Positions 45,637 to 53,999 of a stretch of DNA of 64,000 nucleotides are shown piece after piece. Position numbers and translations under genes: made by a program. This stretch comes from Mycolicibacterium sphagni (GTDB lineage: Bacteria > Actinomycetota > Actinomycetes > Mycobacteriales > Mycobacteriaceae). Within the stretch, counting starts at the first letter, position 1, and each line of letters begins with the position of its first letter. The notes under the pieces are model-generated. The model saw only the letters and a list, made by a program, of their open reading frames with translations. It was not told where the DNA came from and searched no databases. The stretch is from NCBI RefSeq assembly GCF_013337765.1, contig NZ_VBSB01000010.1:744001-808000 (forward strand), given 5' to 3'.

Positions 45637-48014
45637 TTGCTGGCCGCGGACACCGTGCAGACTCCGCCCGACTCGAGCAGCTCGCGCGCGGCATCCCACA
45701 GCAGCGGCTGGTGATAGAGGAAGCCCTGTCCTGTTTGCGCCCCGAGGTCCAGGAGGGTGTCGCGTTCGGCGATCGTCTCGATCCCTTCGACGACCAGGTC
45801 GAGGGCCAGCGCGCTGGCCAGTGACACCACCGACTGCACGACGGCGCGCTGCTTGGCGTCACCCTCGTCGAGCGCCGCGGCGAAGGACCGGTCGAGTTTG
45901 ATCTGGTCGACCGGCAGGGTGCGCAGCTGCGTGAGCGACGAATAACCGGTGCCGAAGTCGTCGAGGGAGACGCTCACCCCGGCGTCCCGCAGCCGGGCCA
46001 GCGTCGGGTGGGCTACCCGCAGGTCGACGAGGGCGTGCTCGGTGAGTTCGATGATCAGCGACTCGGGGGGAAGCCCGGCTGCCTCGAGCAGGTGCAGCAC
46101 CTCTTCGGCGAACCCGGGTTCCCGCACCTGCCGGGGTGAGACGTTGACCGACATCGTCAGGTCCAGCGCCAAGCCGTCGGCCCGCCACCGGGCCAGCGTG
46201 CGGATCGTCTCCCGCAGCACCCAGCGGCCGATCTCGACGATCATGCCGTTGTCTTCGGCCAGCGGAATGAACGCGCCGGGCGAGAGCACCGGCAGACCGG
46301 CCCGGTGCCACTGCAGCAGCACCTCGAAGCCGATGACGACGCCGGTGTCGAGCATGACGATCGGCTGGGCACCCACGCGCAGCTCGTCGCGTTCCACTGC
46401 GTGCCGCAGCGCGGTGTCGAGGTCGAGACGCTGGGCGACTTCGGCTTCCAGGAGGGAATCGAAGACGTTGATGTGGCTGCCGTCGGTGAGCTTGGCCCGG
46501 TACATGGCGACGTCCGCTTCACGCATCAGCTCGGCGCCCGACACCGTCGATTCGTCGGCGAACGTGATCCCGATGCTGGCGTCGACGAACGCTTCCTTGC
46601 CGTCGATCGTGTACGGGGCGCTCAGCGTGGCGCGGATCCGTTCGGCCAGCGCGATGGCTTGGGCCCGGTCGGGCAGTTCCGGGCACAGCACGACGAACTC
46701 GTCGCCGCCGAGCCGGGCCACCGTGTCGGTGTCACGGACCGTTCCGGACAGGCGCCGCGCCGCCTCGATGAGCAGCTCGTCACCGCCGGCGTGCCCGATC
46801 GAGTCGTTGACCATCTTGAAGCGGTCCAGATCGCAGAACAGCAGCGCCAGCGGCGTGCCGCGCCGGCGGGCCAGCAGCAGACTCTGCGACAGCCGGGCGA
46901 GCAACAGGCTGCGGTTGGCCAGCCCGGTCAGCGCGTCATGGCTGGCCTGATAGGACAGTCGTCGCGCGGAGGCATCACGTTCGAGCGCCAGCGTCACCAG
47001 ATCCCGGCAGCGCACCAGGGCGGTGTGGGCCAGGTCGTCGAGGGCTTGCGGGTCGCCGAACACTTCGAGCATCCCGGCAGCGTCGGCGGTGTCGTTGACC
47101 GCCCCGGTCCACGCGGGTGTCGCCGACACGTCCGCGCCGACCGGATAGACGACGGACCGCGTGTCCATCGCGATGCGGACCGCGGGCGCCCCGGCGACTT
47201 CGGCGGCGAGTTGCACGATCTGGCGCAGGACCGATGGCACCGGGTCGGCGGTGGCGATTCGCTCGAGGATGCGCGCCTGCCCGCGTTCCAGCGCCGAGAC
47301 CCGGTCGAGGCGGTCTTCGGTCTTGCGCAACGCTTCCCGCTCTTCGTCGAAAGCCCTTCGGGCGGAACGATATTGGCGCACCACATTGGCGGCGACCCAC
47401 CACAGCAACGCCGCGGCGACCACCAGCGCGGCGATCAGCATGCTCAGCTGGATCACGCCCCCCCGCAACAGGCCCTGCTCGGCCAGGCGATCGGCGCGGC
47501 GCGGGCCGGTCGGGCTACCGGCGGCCAGCGCATGTGTCGCCTCCGAGAGCACCTCGGCTCTGGGCAGGATCTCGCCGGCCCACTCAGCGCGGTCGTTGGC
47601 GGGCAGGACACCTGGCGGCGCCTCGGCGATCACACTGTCCAATGCCGTGAGTGCCCAGCGATATTCGGGGGTGGCCGCCTCGGCGGCGGTCAGTCCGTTC
47701 GCGGCGATCACGCCGAGACGCTGGGCGAGCAGCGCGCGGGCCACCTGGACGTCACGCCGGGGCACGACGCCGAGCAGATACTGCTGGGCCTGCTCGACGT
47801 AGGTGAGCGAGTCGCGCACGGTGAAGAACGTGTTGGTGCTGACCGCTTCGCTGCGGGCGTTGGCGTTGGTGAATGCGCGCTGCTGTGCCGAGGATTGAAC
47901 GCCGACCACGACCAGCGCGATGAGCAGCAGCACGAGGACACCCGCGACCACCTGCTGGCCGCGGTTGAGGGTCAACCGCGGGCCGGGCGGGGTGAGCCAC
48001 CGGTCGCTGATCAC
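45546..48014 (-). CDS. Membrane GGDEF-EAL protein (c-di-GMP synthesis/hydrolysis), DcpA-like
   Basis: 822 residues from GTG 48014. Helix at 21-40, a periplasmic region to about 184, a second helix at about 185-210, a coiled and GAF-like stretch (about 240-390), then GGDEF with intact G436-G-D-E-F440 and an EAL domain with E564-V-L in place of EAL. The other EAL residues are present: NVSPRQ, ELTEHALV, DDFGTGYSSL, KLDRSF, VEGIE. So both cyclase and phosphodiesterase activity are plausible. The last ~30 residues lie beyond the EAL domain and are antisense to the calcium-repeat gene. Start overlaps the upstream lipoprotein stop (GTGA): the two are coupled and likely one sensory unit. Confidence 0.9.
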   Translation of the reverse strand: MISDRWLTPPGPRLTLNRGQQVVAGVLVLLLIALVVVGVQSSAQQRAFTNANARSEAVSTNTFFTVRDSLTYVEQAQQYLLGVVPRRDVQVARALLAQRLGVIAANGLTAAEAATPEYRWALTALDSVIAEAPPGVLPANDRAEWAGEILPRAEVLSEATHALAAGSPTGPRRADRLAEQGLLRGGVIQLSMLIAALVVAAALLWWVAANVVRQYRSARRAFDEEREALRKTEDRLDRVSALERGQARILERIATADPVPSVLRQIVQLAAEVAGAPAVRIAMDTRSVVYPVGADVSATPAWTGAVNDTADAAGMLEVFGDPQALDDLAHTALVRCRDLVTLALERDASARRLSYQASHDALTGLANRSLLLARLSQSLLLARRRGTPLALLFCDLDRFKMVNDSIGHAGGDELLIEAARRLSGTVRDTDTVARLGGDEFVVLCPELPDRAQAIALAERIRATLSAPYTIDGKEAFVDASIGITFADESTVSGAELMREADVAMYRAKLTDGSHINVFDSLLEAEVAQRLDLDTALRHAVERDELRVGAQPIVMLDTGVVIGFEVLLQWHRAGLPVLSPGAFIPLAEDNGMIVEIGRWVLRETIRTLARWRADGLALDLTMSVNVSPRQVREPGFAEEVLHLLEAAGLPPESLIIELTEHALVDLRVAHPTLARLRDAGVSVSLDDFGTGYSSLTQLRTLPVDQIKLDRSFAAALDEGDAKQRAVVQSVVSLASALALDLVVEGIETIAERDTLLDLGAQTGQGFLYHQPLLWDAARELLESGGVCTVSAASNYTGLASSAAPSPSASTSMRSHRPSPSVST

Positions 48015-48598
48015 GAGCCGGGACCCGTTGGGGTTTTGACGGTGATCGAGACCAGGCTCCAGTTCCACGCGTCGAGCATCGATGACAGCGGGGTGCCGTC
48101 CGGGAACACGATCCGGATCGGCCCACCCTGGTCGTAGGGGATCGGTGCGCCGTTGCGGTCGGTGGCGATCAGCGCCTGCGACTCGATCATCGGCTTGGCG
48201 GTGCTGATGTAGTGGTAGTCGTCGAGCCCGACGGTGTCGATCGTCGCGCTGTCTGGGATGCCGGCTTTGCCGAGGACGGCGGCCAGCGGAACGCCGCTGT
48301 ACGTCTCGCGTCGTTTGACGAAAGGCTCGTCGAGGGTGAGGGTTCTGCTGCCCAGGGCGTTGAGCTTGTCCAGGGTCAGGAATAGCGGCGTACTGCCGCC
48401 CTTGACCGTCAGGACGGGTTCGGCCGCGGCGGGCGGGTCGATGGCGCCGACGCCATACGGGTTGAAAATGGGCGGCGATGGCGCGGCGGTCGGCGAGGGA
48501 TGAGCGACGTCCGCGGCAGTGGGGGCGGACGCGCAGGCGGCCGGTCCCAGCACGCTCACCGTCCCCGCCGCAATGGCGGCAAGGAGGCGGGTGCGCAT
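48011..48598 (-). CDS. Exported molybdopterin-binding-like domain lipoprotein, PruR-like
   Basis: 195 residues from ATG 48598. A signal peptide (RTRLLAAIAAGTVSVLGPAAC) ends in a probable lipobox (PAAC). The mature part has the sulphite-oxidase/molybdopterin-binding fold pattern: VLTVKGGSTPLFLTLDKLNAL, ETYSGVPLAAVLGKAGIP, DDYHYISTAKPMIESQALIATDRNG, GPIRIVFPDGTP, WNWSLVSITV. In Agrobacterium the same combination, periplasmic PruR next to the GGDEF-EAL protein DcpA, carries a pterin signal. TATCAT eight bases before the ATG and no ribosome site suggest a leaderless mRNA. Function by context only. Confidence 0.75.
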   Translation of the reverse strand: MRTRLLAAIAAGTVSVLGPAACASAPTAADVAHPSPTAAPSPPIFNPYGVGAIDPPAAAEPVLTVKGGSTPLFLTLDKLNALGSRTLTLDEPFVKRRETYSGVPLAAVLGKAGIPDSATIDTVGLDDYHYISTAKPMIESQALIATDRNGAPIPYDQGGPIRIVFPDGTPLSSMLDAWNWSLVSITVKTPTGPGS

Positions 48599-48728
48599 GA
48601 ACGGCGATGATACTGCCAGCGGCAATCATTTTCCGTCTTCGTCAAAACGCGTTTGGCACGCTCAACGACACCTAGGGTGCACAGACGGCAAATTACTAAG
48701 TAAATCTAGGTGTTGGCCTTGTGGTGCG

Positions 48729-49502
48729 TTATCTGCCCTTACCGGGAGGTCCGGCGAAAGCTTGGGCCACTTCTAGCCACCGCGCGGCGTCGGGGCCTTC
48801 GGCGACCACGTCGAGTTCGCTGAGGGGCCGCCGTTGAGTGACCAGACAACAGAAGTCCATTGCGGAGCCGACCACTCGCTGGCCGGCGTCCTCGGGGCCC
48901 CACGTCCAGCGGGTGCCGTCGGGGGCGGTCAGGTCGACGAAGAACGGCTCGGCGGGCGGGGTCAGCTCGTGCACGCTGAATGCGAAGTCACGGGTGCGCA
49001 CACCCAGATGGGCGATCGACTTCAGCCGGGCGGACGGCTGGACGACGGCGCCGAGTGCGTCGGCCACATCCAGGCCGTGAGCCCACGTCTCCATCAACCG
49101 CGCGGTCGCCATGGATGCCGCACTCATCGGCGGCCCGAACCACAGCAGCTTGCGTCCTTCGGCCACCCCACGCAGGGCGGCGTGCAGCGCAGACCGGGTC
49201 TGCCGCCACTGGTCCAGCAGTTGATCGGGCGGGGTGAGCCCGAGCTCCTCGGCGGCTTTGTCGACGAAACCCAGCGGATCGGCCGCTGCCGCGGCCAGCA
49301 CTTCGCCGAACGAGGGTTCGTCGGTGATCGACGTGAGAGACGTCCGATCCGTCCACAGCAGATGGGCGATCTGGTGGGCGATGGTCCAGCCCGGCGCCGG
49401 GGTTGGCGTAGCCCAGCCGGCCGGGTCCAGCGGCGCGACGAGTGCGTCGAGGGCGTCGCTTTCGTCGCGCAGGTCGTCGACGATTGGGTCTGCGGCTGCC
49501 AT
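48729..49502 (-). CDS. TIGR03084 family metal-binding protein (DinB/MDMPI fold), Rv0036c homologue
   Basis: 257 residues. The N-terminal four-helix DinB-like domain has the metal-site pattern WTIAHQIAHLLWTD and METWAHGLDVADALG, as in mycothiol-dependent maleylpyruvate isomerases. A C-terminal alpha/beta part (SVHELTPPAEPFFVDLTAPDGTRWTWGPEDA, VVGSAMDFCCLVTQRRPLSELDV) is typical of the subfamily. A mycothiol-dependent reaction is likely; substrate unknown. Ten bases downstream of the MFS gene in the same direction. Confidence 0.86.
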   Translation of the reverse strand: MAAADPIVDDLRDESDALDALVAPLDPAGWATPTPAPGWTIAHQIAHLLWTDRTSLTSITDEPSFGEVLAAAAADPLGFVDKAAEELGLTPPDQLLDQWRQTRSALHAALRGVAEGRKLLWFGPPMSAASMATARLMETWAHGLDVADALGAVVQPSARLKSIAHLGVRTRDFAFSVHELTPPAEPFFVDLTAPDGTRWTWGPEDAGQRVVGSAMDFCCLVTQRRPLSELDVVAEGPDAARWLEVAQAFAGPPGKGR

Positions 49503-49511
49503 GAACTCAAC

Positions 49512-50801
49512 CTAGATCCCGCGTTGCCTGTGCCGCCCCACAATCGCGTGCGTCGCCAGGCCGACCAGGTAGATCGCCGAGCCGGCGAGCGCCAGCACCG
49601 GCGAATGGCCATCGGGCGGGATCGCTGATGCCGCCAGTGTGGTCGCCACGATGAACGACACCCAGAACACCGAGTCCTGTACCGAGAAGACGTGCCCGCG
49701 CAGCGCGTCGTCGACGTCGATCTGCATCGCGACGTCGGCGCACAGCTTGACCATCTGGCCGGCCAAGCCCAACAGGAAGCCGCACAGGATCATCACCGCC
49801 AACTGCAGTGTGGCGCCGGCCAGTTGGATGACCGCCGCGCACACCAGCGCGCCGTTGGCGGTCGCGTACCGGCCCCATCGCTTGATCGATATCGGGGTGA
49901 AGATATTGGCCAGGAACGCGCCGCCGCCGGTGGCCGCGACGAAGACGACCGCGGTGCCAAGGCCGGCGACGGCGACGGCCGCAGTGTCGGTATGCCGCAC
50001 GATCACGAGCACCAGCAGGGTGTTGATCCCGAACACCATCCGGTGGCTGGCCAGGCCGGACAAGGTGGCCGCGACGGTGGGGGTGCTCAGTACCGTGCGG
50101 GCGCCGTACAGCCAGCCGGTGGCCACCGCGTAGATCACCGAGCCGTGCACGGCGCGCGCGGAGTCGTCAGGTCCCAACTGGTGTCGCGGGAACCGCAACG
50201 ACAGTACGAACGCGACCGCGACGGGTATGGCCACCAGGAGCATGGTGGTGGCGGCGCCGGTGTCGCCGGAGCCGAACAGCCACCGGGGCAGCAGCATGAA
50301 ATTCGCGCCGAGGAAGGTGGCGGTCGCTCCTGTCGCGGTGGCGACGGAGTTCATCGTCACGACCTGCTCGCGCGGGACCACGTGCGGCAGCGCCGTCGAC
50401 AGCCCGGAGGTGACGAACCGGCTGAATCCGTTGACGATCAGTGCACCGCAGAGCACGGTCGTATCGCCGGCGCCGCCGGCGAGCAGCACCGCGACACCGA
50501 TCACCAGCACCAGCCGCGCGAGGTTCGCCGCCACGAGCACCGTCCGGCGGTCCCAGCGGTCCAGCAGCGCGCCGGCGAACGGGCCGACGATCGAGTACGG
50601 CAGGAACAGCACAGCGAACGCGCCGGCTACCGCCCACGGGCTGGCCGCCCGTTCCGGGTTGAACAAGAGACCACCGGCAAGGCCGGCCTGAAACAGGCCG
50701 TCACCGAACTGGCTTGCCGTCCGAAGCTCCAGCAGGCGCCAGAACTCGGGCAGGCTACGCACCGACCGCCATAGCGAACCGGATGCGCGGCTGTCGACCA
50801 T
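49512..50801 (-). CDS. MFS transporter, Rv0037c homologue
   Basis: 429 residues with about twelve membrane helices and a major-facilitator loop (GALLDRWDRRTVLVAANLARL). Resembles efflux members of the MFS; substrate unknown. Start ATG 50801 with TACTGT seven bases upstream, a leaderless arrangement; GTG 50825 is also in frame. Divergent from yqgE with a 71-bp gap. Confidence 0.87.
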   Translation of the reverse strand: MVDSRASGSLWRSVRSLPEFWRLLELRTASQFGDGLFQAGLAGGLLFNPERAASPWAVAGAFAVLFLPYSIVGPFAGALLDRWDRRTVLVAANLARLVLVIGVAVLLAGGAGDTTVLCGALIVNGFSRFVTSGLSTALPHVVPREQVVTMNSVATATGATATFLGANFMLLPRWLFGSGDTGAATTMLLVAIPVAVAFVLSLRFPRHQLGPDDSARAVHGSVIYAVATGWLYGARTVLSTPTVAATLSGLASHRMVFGINTLLVLVIVRHTDTAAVAVAGLGTAVVFVAATGGGAFLANIFTPISIKRWGRYATANGALVCAAVIQLAGATLQLAVMILCGFLLGLAGQMVKLCADVAMQIDVDDALRGHVFSVQDSVFWVSFIVATTLAASAIPPDGHSPVLALAGSAIYLVGLATHAIVGRHRQRGI

Positions 50802-50872
50802 CGGACCAACAGTACAAATATCCACACGCGCCCGTTACCGCAGCAACACCTGTGTGATGCCATGATGGTGGG

Positions 50873-51478
50873 GTGTCACAGCACGAGGACCCCGAAGACT
50901 TCGTGGCGCCCGCGGCCAACAGGGTGCGACCCGGGACCTTGCTGTTGGCCAATACCGACCTGCTGGAACCGACGTTTCGGCGCAGCGTGATCTACGTCGT
51001 CGAGCACAACGACGGCGGCACGTTGGGTGTGGTGCTCAACCGTCCCAGCGAGACAGCCGTCTACAACGTGTTGCCGCAGTGGGCGAAACTCGCCGCCAAG
51101 CCCAAGACCATGTTCATCGGTGGGCCGGTGAAGCGCGACGCCGCGCTGTGTCTTGGCACGCTGCGGGTCGGCACCGATCCGCAGGGTATGCCTGGGCTGC
51201 GTCATGTGGCGGGCCGGATGGTGATGGTGGACCTCGACGCCGATCCCGACCTGATCGCCCCGGCGGTCGAGGGCGTGCGGGTCTTCGCCGGCTACTCGGG
51301 CTGGACCATCGGCCAGCTGGAGGGTGAGATCGAGCGCGACGACTGGATTGTGTTGTCCGCGTTGCCTTCTGATGTGCTCGTTGAGCAGCGGACGGACCTG
51401 TGGTCGCGGGTGTTGCGACGCCAGCCGCTGCCGCTGTCGTTGTTGGCCACCCATCCGATCGACCTCAGCCGGAACTGA
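50873..51478 (+). CDS. YqgE/AlgH family protein (DUF179), Rv0038 homologue
   Basis: 201 residues. Conserved core GTLLLANTDLLEPTFRRSVIYVVEHNDGGTLGVVLNRPSE, FIGGPVKRDAALCL and FAGYSGWTIGQLEGEIERDDW. Widespread bacterial family of unclear function. GTG 50873 has no ribosome site. Overlaps the convergent transporter gene by 14 bp. Confidence 0.9.
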   Translation: MSQHEDPEDFVAPAANRVRPGTLLLANTDLLEPTFRRSVIYVVEHNDGGTLGVVLNRPSETAVYNVLPQWAKLAAKPKTMFIGGPVKRDAALCLGTLRVGTDPQGMPGLRHVAGRMVMVDLDADPDLIAPAVEGVRVFAGYSGWTIGQLEGEIERDDWIVLSALPSDVLVEQRTDLWSRVLRRQPLPLSLLATHPIDLSRN

Positions 51479-52451
51479 TCTGCGGTGCGCCGCGGCCCAG
51501 CCGGCTGGCGATCACCGCGCAGACGAACAGCTGAATCTGGTGAAACAGCATCAGCGGCAACATGATCAGGCCCACCGTGGCGGGCGGGAACAACACCAGC
51601 GCCATGGGTAGACCAGACGCCAGGCTCTTCTTCGACCCGCAGAACAGCAGCACGATCGCATCACCGCGGTCCAGCCGGGCGAGCCTGCCGGTGATCCATG
51701 TCTGGGCCAGCACGATGGCCAGCAGCAGGGTGCTGACCGCCGCGACGGCCGCCACCCGCCAGGGCTGCACACTGCTCCAGATGTGCTCGGCCATCCCCGC
51801 CGAGAACGCGGCGTAGACCACCAGCAGCACGGAGCCGCGATCGACGACCTTGGTCACCACTGCGTGCCGGATCACCAGCGGCGCCAGCCACGGCCGCAGC
51901 AGCTGGCCGACGGCGAAGGGCGCCAGCAGCTGCAGCACGATGTCGAGCACCGCCGACCCGTCGACCCGTGGCGCCCCGCCGATCGGCATCAGCACCAGCA
52001 CGAGAAGCGGGGTGACCAGCACCCCGACGATGTTCGACAGTGAGGCGCTCACGATCGCCGCCGACACATGCCCGCGCGCCATCGAGGTGAAGGCGATCGA
52101 GGACTGCACGGTCGAGGGCACCAGGCACAGGAACAGCAGACCGGCATAGAGGTCGTCGGTCAGCACCGACGGGACGAGCGCGCGAGCGGCCAGCCCAAGC
52201 AGCGGGAACACGATGAATGTCGTCGCCAGCACCAGCAGATGCAGCTTCCACTGCCGCACACCGTGCCACGCCTGTTGTGGCGACAGCCGCGCGCCGTAGA
52301 GCAGGAACAGCAGTGCGATGACGACCTTGGTGGCCACGGACAGCGCATCGGCGGCCGACCCTCGGGCGGGCAGGACCGTGGCCAGCGCGACGACGGCGAC
52401 GAGCAGTAGCAGGAACGTGTCGACGGGAAACCGTGACAGCCTTGCCCTCAT
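51465..52451 (-). CDS. Bile acid:sodium symporter-type transporter (SBF-like, YfeH type)
   Basis: 328 residues from ATG 52451, about ten membrane helices, with SBF-family segments LFLCLVPSTVQSSIAFTSMARGHVSAAIVSASLSNIVGVLVTP and VLLFCGSKKSLASGLPMALVLFP. A solute or organic-anion transporter; substrate not predictable. As I recall, M. tuberculosis has no such gene between Rv0038 and Rv0039c, so this is probably a lineage-specific gain or a loss there. Confidence 0.84.
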   Translation of the reverse strand: MRARLSRFPVDTFLLLLVAVVALATVLPARGSAADALSVATKVVIALLFLLYGARLSPQQAWHGVRQWKLHLLVLATTFIVFPLLGLAARALVPSVLTDDLYAGLLFLCLVPSTVQSSIAFTSMARGHVSAAIVSASLSNIVGVLVTPLLVLVLMPIGGAPRVDGSAVLDIVLQLLAPFAVGQLLRPWLAPLVIRHAVVTKVVDRGSVLLVVYAAFSAGMAEHIWSSVQPWRVAAVAAVSTLLLAIVLAQTWITGRLARLDRGDAIVLLFCGSKKSLASGLPMALVLFPPATVGLIMLPLMLFHQIQLFVCAVIASRLGRGAPQISSG

Positions 52452-52467
52452 CAGGTCGTCGCGGGAC

Positions 52468-52806
52468 TCACTTACAGGACAGCGTGCAGCTGGCGCAGCT
52501 GCCCGCGCAGCTGGCTTCGGCTTCCCGGCGCGCGGCATAGCGGGCGCCTTGCCACGAGCCTGCGGCCACGGTGCCGACCGCGCCGAGCACGCAGACGATC
52601 ACCACCGTCAGCGCCGTGCGCGCGGGGGCCGCCAAGGCGGCCGACCCGCCGGCGGCCAGCATCACAGCCGCGGCCACCTGCGTCGGCGCAACCGAGCGCA
52701 GCACCTGGCCGGTCACGTCAACGGCGGGTGGCCGGGTCAGCGCCCACACGCCCGAGCCACCGATCAGGACGGCCATCCCGAGGCACACCAAGCCGACGAC
52801 GAACAT
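52468..52806 (-). CDS. Small membrane protein with Cys-rich tail, Rv0039c homologue
   Basis: 112 residues. Three hydrophobic segments (FVVGLVCLGMAVLIGGSGVWAL, PTQVAAAVMLAAGGSAALAA, ALTVVIVCVLGAVGTVAAGSW) and a C-terminal CAGSCASCTLSC cluster of four Cys that could bind a metal. Function unknown. 16 bp upstream of the symporter and 23 bp downstream of the Rv0040c homologue, same strand. Confidence 0.8.
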   Translation of the reverse strand: MFVVGLVCLGMAVLIGGSGVWALTRPPAVDVTGQVLRSVAPTQVAAAVMLAAGGSAALAAPARTALTVVIVCVLGAVGTVAAGSWQGARYAARREAEASCAGSCASCTLSCK

Positions 52807-52829
52807 GGGGCCACAATACGAGCCCGGGC

Positions 52830-53777
52830 TCAGTGCTGCGCGAGTGGATCCGCGGGAGCAGGGGCCGGCAAGAGCGCCGCCAGGGGGTTCGCGGGGTCGG
52901 CCGGCGAGGGCGCGCTCGGTGCGGGCGGGGCCGGTGCCGCCACCGGGGACGTGACCTTGAAGCCGTTCACGATGGCGTCGGTCGCGTCGGCGGTGGCGAC
53001 TACCTGGTTGGCGGCGGTGGTCACGTACAGCGAGACGAGGTAGCGGTCGGGCCCGGACTGGACGATGACGTGGCGGCGCGAGGTGTTCAGCGTCATGTCG
53101 TTCTCGCGGTAGGTGCCCTCGATGATCGACGATGGGAAACCGTTGAAGTCGGCCATCGATGCGTCGGTCGCCTGCCAGTTGAACAGCTGCTGGCTGTCCA
53201 GGTAGCCGTGGGTGATGGCCACCTTCGGGTCGAAGTCGCCGACCAGTTTGTAGACCTTCAGCTGAGCGTTGGAGGTGTAGAGCCCGTCACCGCCGAGGCG
53301 GTCGGCCAGCACGGTGAAGGCGTCGGGGACGTTCGGGTCGGGGACGACGCTCCAGCCACGCGGCATCGGCAGCACCAGGTTGAGCCCCGTGAAGCCGGCC
53401 GCCTTCTGCGGCTCCATCTTCACGCCCTTTTCTTTGAAGAAGTCGGCGAGCGTGCCCGACTCGGCTGGAACCAAGGTCTCCGGAACGGCAGCCGGGATCG
53501 CGGGAGCTGCGGCCTGCGGAACGGCGGCCACCTGACCGGCGGCCGGCGCTGCTTGCGGCAGCGCAGCCACCTGGCCTGCGGCGGGGACGGCGTTGGCGGC
53601 GGCGACCTCGGGGGCGACGGTGACGGTCTGGGTGACGGTGACCGGACCCGGTGGCATGGGGAGAACGGGATCGGCAGAGGCGCTAGTGCCGGTAAGCCCG
53701 GTGAACCCGAGAACGGCGGCGGTTCCCGCGGCCACACCACCAATTGCCACCCGCCAATTACGGGCCATCGTCATCAT
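52830..53777 (-). CDS. mtc28: Secreted Pro/Ala-rich protein, Mtc28/LpqN-like domain
   Basis: 315 residues from ATG 53777, AAGGA eight bases upstream. Signal peptide cleaved after SASA. A Pro/Ala/Val-rich segment with an imperfect repeat (AAGQVAALPQ/AAGQVAAVPQ) leads to a conserved domain (EKGVKMEPQ...LPMPRGWSVVPDPNVPDAFTVLADR, IIEGTYRENDMTLNTSRRHV) shared with Rv0040c and LpqN/LpqT proteins, then a Pro/Ala-rich tail. A secreted mycobacterial antigen; molecular function unclear. Divergent from leuS. Confidence 0.88.
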   Translation of the reverse strand: MMTMARNWRVAIGGVAAGTAAVLGFTGLTGTSASADPVLPMPPGPVTVTQTVTVAPEVAAANAVPAAGQVAALPQAAPAAGQVAAVPQAAAPAIPAAVPETLVPAESGTLADFFKEKGVKMEPQKAAGFTGLNLVLPMPRGWSVVPDPNVPDAFTVLADRLGGDGLYTSNAQLKVYKLVGDFDPKVAITHGYLDSQQLFNWQATDASMADFNGFPSSIIEGTYRENDMTLNTSRRHVIVQSGPDRYLVSLYVTTAANQVVATADATDAIVNGFKVTSPVAAPAPPAPSAPSPADPANPLAALLPAPAPADPLAQH

Positions 53778-53999
53778 CGCAGCTGTCCTTCTCCACACGG
53801 TCGGGCCAGGTGAGACCCTTCGTTAGGGGCCGACTGTAACCACGGCCCGAGGCGCCGGGATAGGGCTGGAACCGAGCTGGAACCAACCGTCGACCGCACT
53901 GCAATCCAACCGATATCGGGCCGTTGCACAGGGTGCGACCGGGGTCACACACCGCTCACCGGGGGCAACGCCCGCGACGGCCCTTATACCCTGTGTGAC

